A stretch of 64,000 bases of DNA from Paraburkholderia phytofirmans PsJN. GTDB lineage: Bacteria > Pseudomonadota > Gammaproteobacteria > Burkholderiales > Burkholderiaceae. A program made the position numbers and the translations under genes. This document shows positions 32,205 through 42,565 of the stretch, one piece after another (position 1 is the first letter of the stretch; the number at the start of each line of letters is the position of its first letter). The stretch lies in contig NC_010681.1 in NCBI RefSeq assembly GCF_000020125.1, positions 3,782,001-3,846,000 on the forward strand. The letters are read 5' to 3'. The notes beneath the pieces are model-generated. The model saw only the letters and a list, made by a program, of their open reading frames with translations. It had not been told where the DNA came from and did not search any database.

Positions 32205-33035
32205 TTAGCCGCCCGTTCCCGAAGCCGGAGTAGAGGTCAGCGGCGCGTTGTGCGTAGGGCCGCCGTTGCTGCTTTGCGGGCCCGTCGGTCCAACCGGATT
32301 GCTGTTGTCCGTACCCGGATTTTGCGGCGGCGGCGGACGGTGGAACTGGAACTGCGGCTGACCCGCGGCGGTCGGGCTTTGCTGCGGAATGCCGCCGCCG
32401 TTGGCGGTCGGCGCGCTCGGCACGCTCGGACGCACATTGGGCGACAACTGCACGGCATTGGTCGCACGATTGGCGGCTTGCGCGGCTTCGGCGTTGGCGT
32501 CCGTGGACGGAACGCCTGCTGCGGCAGCGCCGGCAACGGTCGGCGAACGCGTGGTGTCCGGCGTAGCCGGCGCTGCAACCGCCTCCGGTGCGCTTGCAGC
32601 GCTCGCACCACTTGCCACGGCCGCTGCGGCCTTCTTCTTGCCCAGCTTGTCGCCGTCGATTTCAGCCAGCAACTCGAGGTTGGACGGCAGATCTTCGCCA
32701 CCCGACCAGCTGGCGACGCGGTCGCCCGCGAACATGACTACAAAGTCGCGCTGCTGCACGACGCTAGTCGAGCCGCGCTTGAAATAGAACACGTAGTCCC
32801 AGCGATCCGCGTGGAACATGTCGGTCAGGAGCGGCGTGCCGAGCAGTTGTTTGACCTGCGCGCGGGACAAGCCGACCTGCATCTGTGCAGCCGCTTCTTT
32901 CGAGACGAAATTGCCTTGCACCACGGTAATGCGGTACGGCGTGATGCTTTGGGCAATACGCTGTGTCAGGCTGTCGTAAGTGGAACATCCGGCAAGAACC
33001 GCGACAGTCGCAACAGCGATCAAGGTACCCCGCAT
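32205..33035 (-). CDS. bamE: Outer-membrane assembly lipoprotein BamE, with long tail
   Basis: A 276-aa protein. Residues 1-17 form a lipoprotein signal ending LAGC. The BamE/SmpA core follows (about 18-130): [48 protein letters not shown]. BamE helps BamA-D insert beta-barrel proteins. The rest, about 140 residues, is a low-complexity Ala/Pro/Asn/Gly-rich tail absent from the ~113-aa E. coli protein. The ATG at 33035 has GGGGGAG four bases upstream; an ATG 13 codons earlier (33074) would spoil the signal. It is divergent from fur. Confidence 0.9.
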   Translation of the reverse strand: MRGTLIAVATVAVLAGCSTYDSLTQRIAQSITPYRITVVQGNFVSKEAAAQMQVGLSRAQVKQLLGTPLLTDMFHADRWDYVFYFKRGSTSVVQQRDFVVMFAGDRVASWSGGEDLPSNLELLAEIDGDKLGKKKAAAAVASGASAASAPEAVAAPATPDTTRSPTVAGAAAAGVPSTDANAEAAQAANRATNAVQLSPNVRPSVPSAPTANGGGIPQQSPTAAGQPQFQFHRPPPPQNPGTDNSNPVGPTGPQSSNGGPTHNAPLTSTPASGTGG

Positions 33036-33193
33036 GCGGCTCCCCCGGTAGATCAATTGAGATTTTGAAATCATTTCACTCACCGTGCGGGCCCGCTGAC
33101 GAGCCGCGCGAGTTTCATTCCATCGAAGATGACCAGAACGGCAAAAACACATTACTATGAGAGCCCAGCATTGTACTCTAGGGATCCCTTGTC

Positions 33194-33622
33194 ATGACCA
33201 ATCCAACCGATCTCAAGAATATCGGGCTCAAGGCGACCCTTCCGCGCCTCAAAATCCTTGAGATTTTCCAGCACAGCCCGGTGCGCCACCTGACGGCCGA
33301 AGACGTGTACCGCAACCTGCTGCACGAAGAACTCGATATCGGTCTTGCAACCGTGTATCGCGTGCTGACGCAATTCGAGCAGGCGGGCCTGCTCTCGCGC
33401 AGCAATTTCGAGTCGGGTAAGGCTGTGTTCGAACTGAACGAAGGCTCGCACCACGACCACCTCGTGTGCCTCGATTGCGGGCTCGTCGAAGAATTTTTCG
33501 ACTCGGAAATCGAGAGCCGTCAGCAGTCCATCGCGAAGGAACGCGGCTTCAAGCTGCAGGAACACGCTTTGGCGCTGTATGGCGCCTGCACCAAGGAAAA
33601 CTGCCCGCATCGCAAGCATTGA
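33194..33622 (+). CDS. fur: Ferric uptake regulator Fur
   Basis: A 142-aa Fe2+-responsive repressor. The winged helix spans about residues 1-80 ([23 protein letters not shown] recognition region) and the dimerisation/metal domain follows, with HHDH at 86-89, CLDC at 92-95 and a C-terminal CTKENC pair for zinc. It binds Fur boxes to switch off iron-uptake genes when iron is replete. The divergent gene is bamE, a pairing conserved in Burkholderia relatives. AGGGA stands nine bases before the start. The gene ends before a strong terminator. Confidence 0.97.
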   Translation: MTNPTDLKNIGLKATLPRLKILEIFQHSPVRHLTAEDVYRNLLHEELDIGLATVYRVLTQFEQAGLLSRSNFESGKAVFELNEGSHHDHLVCLDCGLVEEFFDSEIESRQQSIAKERGFKLQEHALALYGACTKENCPHRKH

Positions 33623-33661
33623 CGCGGTGTCGGCCGCGCTGGGGTGCGCGGTCAGGCGTGC

Positions 33662-33702
33662 AAAAAAAGACCCGGCCGATGCGAATCGGCCGGGTCTTTT
33701 TG
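33662..33702. terminator. Bidirectional terminator between fur and allA
   Basis: AAAAAAAGACCCGGCCGAT-gcga-ATCGGCCGGGTCTTTTT is a long perfect stem with A and T tracts on both sides, between convergent genes. Confidence 0.9.
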
Positions 33703-33740
33703 CATCCGCGGCGGTGTTTTTTGGGGGAGCGGTTGCGATC

Positions 33741-34253
33741 CTATTCCACCAGTTCGGCGCTGGCTTCGAACGTGAGCCGCCACGGCTCCGCCAATGACAA
33801 TTCGTCGCAATTAGGCTGCTCGCCGCCACGATCGACCACCACGAAATCGCTCACCCGATCGAGCGCGAGCAACGGGTGATGCCAGACGCCTTTCGCATAG
33901 TTCACGCCCTGCCACGCGTCGGTCCAGAAGGCGCGCATCTGCGCCGGATCGAACTCGCCGGCCTGCGCGACGACCACCAGATAACGCCCCGCAGTTAAGG
34001 GAATGAAAGCCTGACTGCCGAGCGGATGCCGCTCCATCATCGTGATCTCGACCGGCAGCGCGCGCGGCTGCGCGCGAAACAGGTTGATCAGCGGCCGGCC
34101 GCCGTTCTCCGTCACGTCGACGCTGGCCAGGTCGTGATAGCGCTCGGTGGTGCCGCCGTTGATGGCGAAATGCCGCGCGCCGTCCAGTTCGATCACATCG
34201 CCGAACGGCGCGAAGGCCGCGCGCGTGAGGCGTTTCATCTGCAATGTCTTCAT
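33741..34253 (-). CDS. allA: Ureidoglycolate lyase
   Basis: A 170-aa cupin-like enzyme that releases urea and glyoxylate from ureidoglycolate, the last step of allantoate breakdown via allantoicase. Family features are [17 protein letters not shown] near residue 28, [23 protein letters not shown] and [18 protein letters not shown]. The start at 34253 ([10 protein letters not shown]) replaces a 27-codon longer frame without conserved residues. It lies 13 bp after the allantoicase gene, which supports the assignment and common transcription. Confidence 0.94.
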   Translation of the reverse strand: MKTLQMKRLTRAAFAPFGDVIELDGARHFAINGGTTERYHDLASVDVTENGGRPLINLFRAQPRALPVEITMMERHPLGSQAFIPLTAGRYLVVVAQAGEFDPAQMRAFWTDAWQGVNYAKGVWHHPLLALDRVSDFVVVDRGGEQPNCDELSLAEPWRLTFEASAELVE

Positions 34254-34266
34254 CGACGCCACTCCG

Positions 34267-35277
34267 CTATGCGATTTCGCCCCACAGGCGCAGGCGCGAC
34301 ACGCCGCCGTCAGGAAAGATATTGAAACGAACATGCGTGACCGGGCCCAGCGCAGCGAGGTTGTCCGCGAAGGTGTGGACGTGGTCCATCTGCAATTTCT
34401 GTTCGCCGAGCAGTACCGGCCAGAACATCGCCTGCGTTACGAGCGAATCGTCTGTGCCGCCCGTCACCGATGCGGCTTGCAGCGAACAGCGGTCCGGGAA
34501 GTTGCCCTTGAAGTGCGCCGTATCCACTTCGATCTTGCGGATCACGCCCGGCCGCGCCAACGCGACGATCGCCCAGTCGTTGCCCGGCTCGCGACGGCGC
34601 CGGGTTTCCCAACCGTCGCCCATGTTGACGCCGCGGCCCGGCATCAGCATCTGCGAGGCCGGCCCGAAATGCTGGTTGTTCGCCGCGACCAGGTAGGCGC
34701 CGTTCTCGATCGCCGCCAGATCCAGCAGCGTACCGCGCTCCACGCGCTCCCAATCGCGCTTGGGTTGGCCGTACACGCGCAAGCGCGCGAGGCCGCCGTC
34801 CGGATACAGATTCACGCGCAGATGCGTGAAGGCGCGCGCGTCGCTCACGTCGACGTAGTGGTGCTGATTGCCCTGCAGCGTGGTGGCCGGCACGAGGGTT
34901 TGCCAGTCGGCGTTATCGGGCGGCGCGTCGCCGTCCACGTAGCAGGCGTCGATCGACGCCGCCGGTGGGAAGTTGCCGGTGAAGTGGCTCGTATCGAGAT
35001 CCACGCCGTGCACGACGCCCGGGTGCGCGAGGCGGATCACGCAGTAGTCGTGGCCGGTGGTGCGCTTGCGGCGGGTTTCCCAGCCGTCCATCCACTTGCC
35101 GTGGTCGTCGTATTTGCCGGGGATGAACACCGCAGGCTGCGGCTCCAGCATGCGTTCTTTCGGCGCGAAGAATTCGTCGCTGGCGAAAAGCGCCTTTGCG
35201 CCCAGACGCGGGTCGGCGAGGTTCATGTAGCGGCGCGTGAAAGCGGGAGCGTTGGGGTCGAGGATCGGATTAGCCAT
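34267..35277 (-). CDS. alc: Allantoicase
   Basis: A 336-aa enzyme hydrolysing allantoate to urea and ureidoglycolate. It consists of two homologous beta-sandwich repeats, as in the family: [20 protein letters not shown] with [10 protein letters not shown] in the first half and [20 protein letters not shown] with [10 protein letters not shown] in the second. allA follows 13 bp downstream, and dctA ends 113 bp upstream. This allows use of purine-derived ureides as nitrogen source; genes for uricase and allantoinase are not in the window. Confidence 0.96.
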   Translation of the reverse strand: MANPILDPNAPAFTRRYMNLADPRLGAKALFASDEFFAPKERMLEPQPAVFIPGKYDDHGKWMDGWETRRKRTTGHDYCVIRLAHPGVVHGVDLDTSHFTGNFPPAASIDACYVDGDAPPDNADWQTLVPATTLQGNQHHYVDVSDARAFTHLRVNLYPDGGLARLRVYGQPKRDWERVERGTLLDLAAIENGAYLVAANNQHFGPASQMLMPGRGVNMGDGWETRRRREPGNDWAIVALARPGVIRKIEVDTAHFKGNFPDRCSLQAASVTGGTDDSLVTQAMFWPVLLGEQKLQMDHVHTFADNLAALGPVTHVRFNIFPDGGVSRLRLWGEIA

Positions 35278-35390
35278 AGTCTCTGGTCTCGGTCAGGCAG
35301 CGAAAAGTGAAGGGAAGCCGGCATTCTTCAGATCTGCCGGCGCCAGGAGCGCGCTGCAATGGCGCGCGGTTTCTATTGAGGTTCTCAGGT

Positions 35391-36716
35391 TCAGACAGCC
35401 GGAGCGTGCTCGCCGGCAGCCGCGGGTTCGGCATCTTCGCCGGCCGGCACGTAGCGCAAGGCTTCGTCGCGATTCAACACGCGATGCGCGCGCGCCCGGT
35501 CGATATCGTTTTCCCACACGGCCACCACCACCGTCGCCACGCAGTTGCCGATCAGGTTGGTCAGCGCGCGGGCAATGCCGACAAACCAGTCGACCGGCAA
35601 GATCAACACGAGGCCGAGTACGGGAATCGCCGGAATCGCAGACAAAGTGGCAGCCAGAATCACGATCGCCGAGCCGGGAATGCCGTGCGCGCCCTTGGAC
35701 GTCACCAGCGACACCAGCACCACCACGATCAGGTCATGCACCGACAACGGCGTGTTGGTGGCCTGAGCGATGAAGATGACCGCGAGCGTGAGATAGATGG
35801 AGAAACCGTCGAGATTGAACGAGTAGCCGGTCGGGATAACGAGCCCGACGGTCGAATCCTTGACGCCCATCCATTCGAGCTTGCGCATGATTTGCGGCAG
35901 CACGGCGTCCGAGGAAGCGGTGCCGAGCACGATCGACAGCTCTTCGCGCAGGTAGCGAATCAGCTTGAAGATGCTGAAGCCGGCGAGCCGCATAACGACG
36001 CCCAGCACCACAACCACGAACACGAAGCAGCTCAGATAGAACACAAGCACCAGCATGCCGAGCTGCTTGAGCGACTCGACGCCGTACGTGCCGGTGGTGA
36101 ACGCGATCGCGCCGAGCACGCCGAGCGGCGCGAGCTTGATGATGAAGCCCATCACGCGGAAAAACACTTGCGACAGTTCGTCGATCAGACTGCTCACGCG
36201 CTGCGCCTTATTGCCGAGCAGCGACAGCGCCGAGCCGAACAGCACCGAAAACACGAGGATTTGCAGAATGTCGCCGGTAGCGAACGCGTTGATCGCCGTG
36301 TCGGGGATGATCTTCAGCAGAAAGCCGGCCGTGTCCTTGAGGCTCTTCGCATGCTCGGTGTAGGTCGAGAGCGAGGCCGGATCCAGCGAGTGCAGATCGA
36401 TGTTCATGCCGACGCCCGGACGCGTGACGTACGCCAGGATCGCGCCGATCACGAGCGCGATCGTCGTCATCACCTCGAAGTAGATCACGGCCTTAAGACC
36501 GACGCGCCCTACCTTGCGCAAGTCGCCGGCATGCGCCATGCCGCTGACCACCACGCAAAAGACGATTGGGCCGATCACCATCTTGATCAGCTTGAGAAAG
36601 CCGTCGCCGAGCGGGCGCAGCGATTGGGCGAAGTGCGGAAAAACGGCGCCGACCACAATGCCCGCCACCAGCGCTATGACGACCCGGCCAAACAGCGAAT
36701 TGAAAAATTTCAACAC
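35391..36716 (-). CDS. dctA: C4-dicarboxylate:H+/Na+ symporter DctA type
   Basis: A 441-aa inner-membrane carrier of the DAACS family (DctA/GltP). Typical segments are LIKMVIGPIVFCVVVSGMAH, the serine-rich TASSDAVLPQIMRKLE, the substrate-site TGYSFNLDGFSIYL and TSKGAHGIPGSAIVILAATL. DctA proteins import succinate, fumarate and malate. AGGAGGA precedes the GTG at 36716 by an ideal distance, so I prefer this start; the frame also opens at GTG 36740. The promoter and a FadR-type operator lie just upstream, and the regulator gene is divergent. It precedes alc-allA on the same strand, so its substrate could be an intermediate of that pathway. Confidence 0.92.
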   Translation of the reverse strand: MLKFFNSLFGRVVIALVAGIVVGAVFPHFAQSLRPLGDGFLKLIKMVIGPIVFCVVVSGMAHAGDLRKVGRVGLKAVIYFEVMTTIALVIGAILAYVTRPGVGMNIDLHSLDPASLSTYTEHAKSLKDTAGFLLKIIPDTAINAFATGDILQILVFSVLFGSALSLLGNKAQRVSSLIDELSQVFFRVMGFIIKLAPLGVLGAIAFTTGTYGVESLKQLGMLVLVFYLSCFVFVVVVLGVVMRLAGFSIFKLIRYLREELSIVLGTASSDAVLPQIMRKLEWMGVKDSTVGLVIPTGYSFNLDGFSIYLTLAVIFIAQATNTPLSVHDLIVVVLVSLVTSKGAHGIPGSAIVILAATLSAIPAIPVLGLVLILPVDWFVGIARALTNLIGNCVATVVVAVWENDIDRARAHRVLNRDEALRYVPAGEDAEPAAAGEHAPAV

Positions 36717-36750
36717 GGCTTCCTCCTGGTTGCGATTCACATCTGTTCAG

Positions 36751-36765
36751 ACTGGTCCGACCAGT
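36751..36765. promoter_or_regulatory. GntR/FadR-type operator in the dctA promoter
   Basis: ACTGGTC-c-GACCAGT is a perfect 7-bp palindrome containing TGGTCNGACCA, the usual FadR-subfamily site. It lies just downstream of the predicted dctA start site, a position fit for repression. Confidence 0.75.
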
Positions 36766-36778
36766 ACTGTTATCTCGA

Positions 36779-36807
36779 ATAGTAGGAAGCCGATATACTG
36801 ACGTCAA
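36779..36807 (-). promoter_or_regulatory. dctA promoter
   Basis: On the minus strand TTGACG (36807-36802) and TACTAT (36784-36779) are separated by 17 bases. Transcription would begin near 36772, before the operator. Confidence 0.65.
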
Positions 36808-36905
36808 GGATTCGTAGAACGGTGTTTACCCGCTGTTTTTGCAGCGGTTTCAGGCCCGCTCAGCGGCGGCGCGCAGCAAGCCACACGAGCGTTGAGAGCG
36901 CGTAC

Positions 36906-36923
36906 TACAATGCTGGTCAGACC
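36906..36923 (+). promoter_or_regulatory. -10 box and FadR-type operator of the GntR gene
   Basis: TACAAT (36906-36911) is followed at once by TGGTCAGACC (36914-36923), the same core as the dctA-side operator. This predicts autoregulation. Confidence 0.6.
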
Positions 36924-36945
36924 GCGCCACCACAGTGAGACAACG

Positions 36946-37638
36946 ATGAAAAACGTCCCGCATACCGTTACCGATGCCGCCATCGCGACCATCCGCGAGC
37001 GGATCGAAGCGGGCGTCTATCCCGTGGGCAGTCTGCTGCCGGCGCAGCGTCAACTCTCCGAAGAACTCGCGATCAGTCGCGCGTCGTTGCGCGAAGCGCT
37101 TTCGACGCTCGAAGCGCTCGGTCTGCTGGTGATCCGGCCCGGTAAGGGTGTGTACGTGGAAAGCGCGCAGGCCTCGGCCGCGCATGCATGGCGGTTTGCA
37201 GAGCAGTCGTCGCTGCCGGACACTTATCAGATGCGCTTCGCGCTGGAAGGCTTTATCGCGCGCATGGCGGCGCTGGCGGTCAGCGATTCCGACCTCGCCT
37301 GGTTCGAAGACAACATCACAGCCATGCAAACGGCGCTTGCCTGCGACGAACTCGACGAAGCCGCCCGCCTCGACTACGACTTCCACATGCGGATCGTCAA
37401 CATTGCCGGCAACGCGGCGATCGAATCGATTCTGAGCAGCAGTGCGGAAATCATGAAGGAAAGCCAGCGCATGCCGTTCTACCGGCGCGAACTGGTGCTG
37501 TCCACGTACAACGAGCATCGCGTGATTCTGGATGCGCTCAAGGCGCGCGATTCGGCCGCGGCCGGCAAAGCAATCGAGACGCATATTTCGAACGCCGCGC
37601 AGCGCGCAGGCGTCTATTTCCCGACGCCGCAAGCGTAA
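36946..37638 (+). CDS. FadR-subfamily GntR transcriptional regulator
   Basis: A 230-aa regulator with an N-terminal winged helix (about residues 10-75; ERIEAGVYPVGSLLPAQRQL and ISRASLREALSTLEALGLL) and a C-terminal all-helical FCD ligand domain (about 90-220), with metal/ligand residues in DYDFHMRIVNIAGN and the late NEHRVILDAL. The start at 36946 follows a TACAAT box and an operator; the frame opens 18 codons earlier at 36892. It is divergent from dctA and matching TGGTCNGACC sites lie in both promoters, so it most likely represses dctA and itself. The ligand is probably an organic acid, not determined. Confidence 0.92.
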   Translation: MKNVPHTVTDAAIATIRERIEAGVYPVGSLLPAQRQLSEELAISRASLREALSTLEALGLLVIRPGKGVYVESAQASAAHAWRFAEQSSLPDTYQMRFALEGFIARMAALAVSDSDLAWFEDNITAMQTALACDELDEAARLDYDFHMRIVNIAGNAAIESILSSSAEIMKESQRMPFYRRELVLSTYNEHRVILDALKARDSAAAGKAIETHISNAAQRAGVYFPTPQA

Positions 37639-37663
37639 GCGCACGCGCAGGCGCAGGCGAAAA

Positions 37664-37687
37664 AAAACCGCTCCGAAGAGCGGTTTT
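37664..37687. terminator. Bidirectional terminator between the GntR gene and gapA
   Basis: AAAAACCGCTC-cgaa-GAGCGGTTTTT, nearly the same stem as the purB terminator, sits between two convergent genes. Confidence 0.85.
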
Positions 37688-37754
37688 TCTTTGCCCAGCC
37701 ACTGCCGGTTCGAAGCCGGCTTTGCAGGGCGTAATGCGCGCAAGGCGCAGTCGG

Positions 37755-38765
37755 TTACTTCGCGTTGGCCAGCGCCACAGCCGTGTCCAGCATGCGGTTC
37801 GAGAAGCCCCACTCGTTGTCGTACCAGCTCGACACCTTCACCAGACGGCCCGACACCTTGGTCAGCGTAGCGTCGAACGTCGACGAAGCCGGGTTGTGGT
37901 TGAAGTCGATCGACACCAGCGGTGCCTCGTTGTAGCCGAGAATGCCCTTCAGCGAGCCTTCCGACGCTTCCTTCATGATCGCGTTGACTTCTTCGACCGT
38001 CGTGTCGCGCGCGGCGATGAACGACAGATCGACCACCGACACGTTGATCGTCGGAACACGAATCGCGTAGCCGTCCAGCTTGCCGTTCAGTTCCGGCAGC
38101 ACCAGGCCAACAGCCGAAGCCGCGCCGGTCTTGGTCGGGATCTGGCTGTGCGTGGCCGAGCGCGCGCGGCGCAGGTCTTCGTGATACACGTCCGTCAGAA
38201 CCTGGTCGTTCGTGTAAGCGTGGATCGTGGTCATCAGACCGTTCACCAGGCCGATCTTGTCGTTCAGCGGCTTGACGAGCGGCGCCAGGCAGTTCGTCGT
38301 GCACGATGCGTTCGAGATCACCGTGTCCGATGCCTTCAGCACGTTGTGGTTCACGCCGTAGACGATTGTGGCGTCGACGTCTTTACCGCCCGGCGCCGAG
38401 ATGATCACCTTCTTCGCGCCGCCCTTGATGTGCGCGCTCGCCTTTTCCTTGGTCGTGAAAAAGCCCGTGCATTCCAGCACGACGTCGACATTCAGCTCGC
38501 CCCACGGCAGTTCAGCCGGGTTGCGGTTAGCCAGTACGCGGATCTTGTCGCCGTTGACAACGAGGTAGTCGCCGTCCACCGACACTTCGCCCGGGAACTT
38601 GCCGTGCGCCGTGTCGTATTGCGTCAGGTGAGCGTTGGTCTTGGCATCGCCGAGATCGTTGATGGCGACGATTTCGATATCGTGCTTCTTGCCGTTTTCA
38701 TAGAAGGCGCGCAGCGTGTTGCGGCCGATCCGGCCGTAGCCGTTGATTGCGACGCGAATCGTCAT
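37755..38765 (-). CDS. gapA: Glyceraldehyde-3-phosphate dehydrogenase
   Basis: A 336-aa type I GAPDH converting glyceraldehyde-3-phosphate and phosphate to 1,3-bisphosphoglycerate. The Rossmann start [14 protein letters not shown] and the active-site [12 protein letters not shown] with C155 are present, and the ending [15 protein letters not shown] is typical. The acidic residue after the second strand (VAINDLGD) fits NAD preference. It follows tkt by 95 bp on the same strand across a perfect 11-bp hairpin, an arrangement linking glycolysis to the pentose-phosphate branch. Confidence 0.97.
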   Translation of the reverse strand: MTIRVAINGYGRIGRNTLRAFYENGKKHDIEIVAINDLGDAKTNAHLTQYDTAHGKFPGEVSVDGDYLVVNGDKIRVLANRNPAELPWGELNVDVVLECTGFFTTKEKASAHIKGGAKKVIISAPGGKDVDATIVYGVNHNVLKASDTVISNASCTTNCLAPLVKPLNDKIGLVNGLMTTIHAYTNDQVLTDVYHEDLRRARSATHSQIPTKTGAASAVGLVLPELNGKLDGYAIRVPTINVSVVDLSFIAARDTTVEEVNAIMKEASEGSLKGILGYNEAPLVSIDFNHNPASSTFDATLTKVSGRLVKVSSWYDNEWGFSNRMLDTAVALANAK

Positions 38766-38815
38766 GGTCTATCTCCTGAGGGCTAAAAAAATACGTCCAG
38801 GTTCGTCTGACTGAC

Positions 38816-38851
38816 AGCGTTGCCGCGCGTTCGCACGCCAGCGGCAACGCT
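38816..38851 (-). terminator. Intercistronic hairpin between tkt and gapA
   Basis: AGCGTTGCCGC (38816-38826) and GCGGCAACGCT (38841-38851) form a perfect 11-bp stem with a 14-base loop right after the tkt stop. No U tract follows, so it may be an mRNA processing or stability element, not a full stop. Confidence 0.55.
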
Positions 38852-38860
38852 TGCTCAGGA

Positions 38861-40882
38861 TCAGCCGAGGGCGGCTTTTGCCGTCTCTACCACGTGTTCG
38901 ACGGTGAAGCCGAAATGCTTGAACAGCACGCCCGCCGGGGCCGATTCGCCGAACGTGTCGATGCCGACCACGCCGCCTTCCAGACCCACGTACTTGCGCC
39001 AGAAATCCGTGACGCCCGCTTCGATCGCGACGCGGCGCACGCCTTGCGGCAGCACGCGTTCACGGTACTCGGCGTCCTGCTTGTCGAACACGGTGGTCGA
39101 CGGCATGGACACAACGCGCGCCGCGATGCCTTCGCGCGCCAGCGGCTCGATCGCGTTCAGCGCCAGTTCGACTTCCGAGCCGGTGGCGATCAGGATGACC
39201 TTGCGCGCGACGATTTCGTCGTTCCAGTCGCGCAGCACGTAACCACCCTTCTCGATGTTGGCGATCTGCGCGTCGGTACGCTCCGAGAACGGCAGGTTCT
39301 GACGGCTGAAGATCAGGGCCGACGGGCCATGATGCTCGACCGCGTGGGTCCAGGCCACCGCGGTCTCAACGGTATCAGCCGGACGCCACACTTGCAGGTG
39401 CGGAATCAGACGCAAGCTCGCAACGTGTTCGATCGACTGGTGAGTCGGGCCGTCTTCGCCGAGACCGATCGAGTCGTGCGTGAACACGAAGATCGACGGC
39501 GCTTTCATCAGAGCGGCCACGCGCAGCGCGTTGCGGCTGTAGTCCGAGAACGTCAGGAACGTGCCGCCGAAAGCCTTGAAGCCGCCGTGCAGCGCGACGC
39601 CGTTGATCGCGGCGCTCATGCCGAATTCGCGCACGCCATAGTTGACGTAGTTGCCGGCGGCCTGGCCTTCCGCGTTCACACGCACGGGCTTGGCGGCCTT
39701 CCAGTTGGTCAGGTTCGAACCGGTCAGGTCGGCGGAGCCGCCGAGCAGTTCCGGCAGCACGGCCGACAAAGCTTCGATAGCCTGCTGCGACGCCTTGCGA
39801 GTCGCGACGGTTTCAGCGCGTTCGTTCGCGCCGGCGATGATTGCCTTGGCCTTTTCTTTCCAGTCGGCGGGCAATTGCTTCGCGTCGCGGCGCTTGAATT
39901 CAGCAGCTTCCTGCGGATATTTGGCTGCGTACGCGGCAAACGCCTTGTCCCACTCGGACTCGTTGCGCGCGCCGGCTTCTTTCGCGTCCCACGCTGCGTA
40001 GACTTCTTGCGGGATCACGAACGGCTCCCACTTCCAGCCGATCTTTTCGCGCGTGGCCGCGACTTCCTTTTCGCCGAGCGCCGCGCCGTGCGAATCGTGG
40101 CTGCCGGCCTTGTTCGGCGAGCCTTCGCCGATCACCGTCTTGCAGCAGATCAGCGTGGGCTTGTCGGATTGCTTGGCTTGCTTGATGGCCGCGTCGACCG
40201 CTTCGACGTCGTGGCCGACCACGTTCGGGATCACGTTCCAGCCGTACGCTTCGAAGCGCTTGGGCGTGTCGTCGTGGAACCAGTGCACCACTTCGCCGTC
40301 GATCGAGATGCCGTTGTCGTCGTAGAACGCGATCAGCTTGTTCAGCTTAAGCACGCCCGCCAGCGAGCAGGCTTCGTGCGAGATGCCTTCCATCAGGCAG
40401 CCGTCGCCGGCGAACACGTACGTGTGGTGGTCGACGATCTTCGCGTCAGGCTTGTTGAATTCAGTGGCGAGCAGCGACTCGGCGAGCGCCATGCCGACCG
40501 CATTCGCCAGACCCTGGCCGAGCGGGCCGGTGGTCGTCTCGACGCCCGGCGTAATGCCGTATTCCGGGTGACCCGGCGTCTTGGAATGCATCTGGCGGAA
40601 ATTCTTCAGCTCGTCGATCGGCAGATCGTAGCCGGTCAGGTGCAGCAGCGAGTAGAGCAGCATCGAGCCGTGACCGTTCGACAGCACGAAACGGTCGCGA
40701 TCGGCCCATTGCGGGTTCTTCGGATTGTGGCGCAGATGACGCGACCACAAAGCCACGCCGATTTCGGCCATGCCCATCGGCATGCCGGGGTGGCCGGAAT
40801 TCGCTTTTTGAACGGCGTCCATGGACAACGCGCGGATTGCGTTGGCCATCAAGGAGGTGGGTGCGGGAGACGGGGTCGTCAT
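38861..40882 (-). CDS. tktA: Transketolase
   Basis: A 673-aa thiamine-diphosphate enzyme of the pentose-phosphate pathway. Markers are [20 protein letters not shown] near residue 14, the ThDP/Mg site [18 protein letters not shown] near 160, and [16 protein letters not shown] plus [19 protein letters not shown] in the pyrimidine domain. The ATG at 40882 ([10 protein letters not shown]) is the family start; 131 further open codons upstream are not conserved. It precedes gapA. The 278-bp gap to the divergent spermidine synthase-like gene holds no other gene. Confidence 0.97.
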   Translation of the reverse strand: MTTPSPAPTSLMANAIRALSMDAVQKANSGHPGMPMGMAEIGVALWSRHLRHNPKNPQWADRDRFVLSNGHGSMLLYSLLHLTGYDLPIDELKNFRQMHSKTPGHPEYGITPGVETTTGPLGQGLANAVGMALAESLLATEFNKPDAKIVDHHTYVFAGDGCLMEGISHEACSLAGVLKLNKLIAFYDDNGISIDGEVVHWFHDDTPKRFEAYGWNVIPNVVGHDVEAVDAAIKQAKQSDKPTLICCKTVIGEGSPNKAGSHDSHGAALGEKEVAATREKIGWKWEPFVIPQEVYAAWDAKEAGARNESEWDKAFAAYAAKYPQEAAEFKRRDAKQLPADWKEKAKAIIAGANERAETVATRKASQQAIEALSAVLPELLGGSADLTGSNLTNWKAAKPVRVNAEGQAAGNYVNYGVREFGMSAAINGVALHGGFKAFGGTFLTFSDYSRNALRVAALMKAPSIFVFTHDSIGLGEDGPTHQSIEHVASLRLIPHLQVWRPADTVETAVAWTHAVEHHGPSALIFSRQNLPFSERTDAQIANIEKGGYVLRDWNDEIVARKVILIATGSEVELALNAIEPLAREGIAARVVSMPSTTVFDKQDAEYRERVLPQGVRRVAIEAGVTDFWRKYVGLEGGVVGIDTFGESAPAGVLFKHFGFTVEHVVETAKAALG

Positions 40883-41160
40883 GTCGAGTCCGGAGACAGA
40901 GTCAGAAAGCGGTGCGCGCTTGAGGCCCGGATGCTCGAATGCCGGTTCACTTTGGCGCACGGTGCGGCGCCAGGAGACGCGAAACGGGCAGAGCAAACGG
41001 ACAAGGCTGAAAGCGTGACATTCTAACAGAACGTTGCCTGCGCCCTGCTCCGAAAGCCGTCCGGCCATGTGGCTCGATGCGGCCGCCGAACCGCGCCGCG
41101 CTTCGGCCTTTACAATTGCCCAATCTCGACCTACCGCGCTCCGGACGGAGCCCGCCATCC

Positions 41161-42033
41161 GTGAGCGCTCCACTGCTGTTTCAACCGAGTCCCGACGCCG
41201 TCTACGGATTTCCGCACGCGAAACGCCTCGCGCGCGTCGATTCGCCTTTTCAGCGGATCGAGGTTTGGGACACACCGCAACTCGGCCGGCTTTTCACCCT
41301 CGACGGCCGCCCGATGACGTCCACCGGCGACGAGTTCATCTACCACGAATGCATGGTGCATCCGGCCGCGCTGGCGCATCCGTCGCAGCAAGCGGCGCTC
41401 GTGCTGGGCGGCGGCGACGGCGGGGCCGCGCGGCAATTGCTGAGGCATGCTGGAATCGGACGGATCGTGGTGGCGGAGTTGGATGCGCAAGTCGTACGTT
41501 TGACGCGCGAATATTTGCCCGAGGTGCACGGCGGCGCATTCGACGATCCACGCGTCGAACTGATAATCGGCGACGCCGCGCAATATGTCGAGGCAGCCGC
41601 GCCGGCGCAGTTCGATCTCGTCGTGTTCGACCTGACGCCGCCGGATTCACCCGCCGCCGGTCTTTACACGCAAGCCTTCTATCAGCGGCTCAAGAGGATC
41701 ATGAGGCCGATTGCCGCGGTCTCCGTGCATCTCGGCTCGCCGTATTTCCATGCTGAGCGCGTGGCCCGCCTGCTCGGCGATCTGCGCGCGACCTTCGCCG
41801 TGGTCCGCACCATGAGCGCGTTCGTGCCGCTGTACGGCTCGCTCTGGATGATGGCCACCGCCAGCGACACGCTCGACCCCGCCGCTCTTACCGTCGATAC
41901 ACTCACGGAGCGCATCGACGCGCGCGCAATCGGCAGCCTGAAACATTACGACGCGCTCATGCATGCCGGACTGTTCTCGGCATCGCCCGCTGTGCGCGAT
42001 AAACTAAGTCAATTCTTAAAGCCAGCAAGCTAA
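41161..42033 (+). CDS. speE: Spermidine synthase-like aminopropyltransferase
   Basis: A 290-aa protein of the SpeE family. The cofactor-binding motif [17 protein letters not shown] begins near residue 79 and the acidic substrate residue follows in [37 protein letters not shown] contains the catalytic aspartate region. Spermidine synthase moves aminopropyl from decarboxylated AdoMet to putrescine. The GTG at 41161 is chosen because a TACAAT -10 box lies at 41111-41116 and earlier codons are not conserved; the frame itself opens at 41077. No speD is adjacent, so the polyamine made is uncertain. Confidence 0.88.
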   Translation: MSAPLLFQPSPDAVYGFPHAKRLARVDSPFQRIEVWDTPQLGRLFTLDGRPMTSTGDEFIYHECMVHPAALAHPSQQAALVLGGGDGGAARQLLRHAGIGRIVVAELDAQVVRLTREYLPEVHGGAFDDPRVELIIGDAAQYVEAAAPAQFDLVVFDLTPPDSPAAGLYTQAFYQRLKRIMRPIAAVSVHLGSPYFHAERVARLLGDLRATFAVVRTMSAFVPLYGSLWMMATASDTLDPAALTVDTLTERIDARAIGSLKHYDALMHAGLFSASPAVRDKLSQFLKPAS

Positions 42034-42147
42034 CGCGTGGGCAAAATGCACGGCTCCGTCGGATTGCGCGATTGCAATAGCGATACGCAAATTTCCGCTT
42101 GGACTCGCACCACGTGCCCCGCCAACCCCATCGATCCGGAGAATCGC

Positions 42148-42561
42148 ATGACCGCCTCCCGCCCAGCCGGTGTGCCCTGGTTGACCCCCTATCTGACGGT
42201 GCGCGACGCACGTGCCGCGTCCGCGTTCTTCACAGCGGCGTTCGGCTTTGAAGTGCGTGACAGTGTCCAGGACGACGGTGTCGTCATGCATGTCGAGATG
42301 ACCTATCAAGGCCAGTTGATTGTGATGTTCGCTCCGGAAGGCGCGTTCGGCTCGGCGGCGAAAACACCCAAAAGCGCGGGCGCAATCGCACCGCAATCGT
42401 TCTATGTCTATGTCGACGATGTCGACGCGATCTATGCGCGGGCGCTGGCCGCCGGCGCAAAGTCGCTGAGCGAGCCCCAGGATCAATTCTGGGGCGATCG
42501 CTTCGCCCAGGTCGAAGATCTGGACGGCTATCGCTGGGCGCTCGCTCGCCACCTTTCGTGA
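42148..42561 (+). CDS. VOC-superfamily (glyoxalase/bleomycin-resistance-like) protein
   Basis: A 137-aa single-domain VOC protein. It opens with WLTPYLTVRDARAASAFFTA, a typical first beta-alpha-beta motif, and ends with FWGDRFAQVEDLDGYRWALA, where the glutamate is a usual metal-ligand position. These proteins bind small molecules or metal-dependent substrates; the specific role is unknown. GGAG stands six bases before the ATG at 42148. The next gene, rsmE, starts four bases after its stop, so they are probably co-transcribed. Confidence 0.88.
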   Translation: MTASRPAGVPWLTPYLTVRDARAASAFFTAAFGFEVRDSVQDDGVVMHVEMTYQGQLIVMFAPEGAFGSAAKTPKSAGAIAPQSFYVYVDDVDAIYARALAAGAKSLSEPQDQFWGDRFAQVEDLDGYRWALARHLS

Positions 42562-42565
42562 ACCA

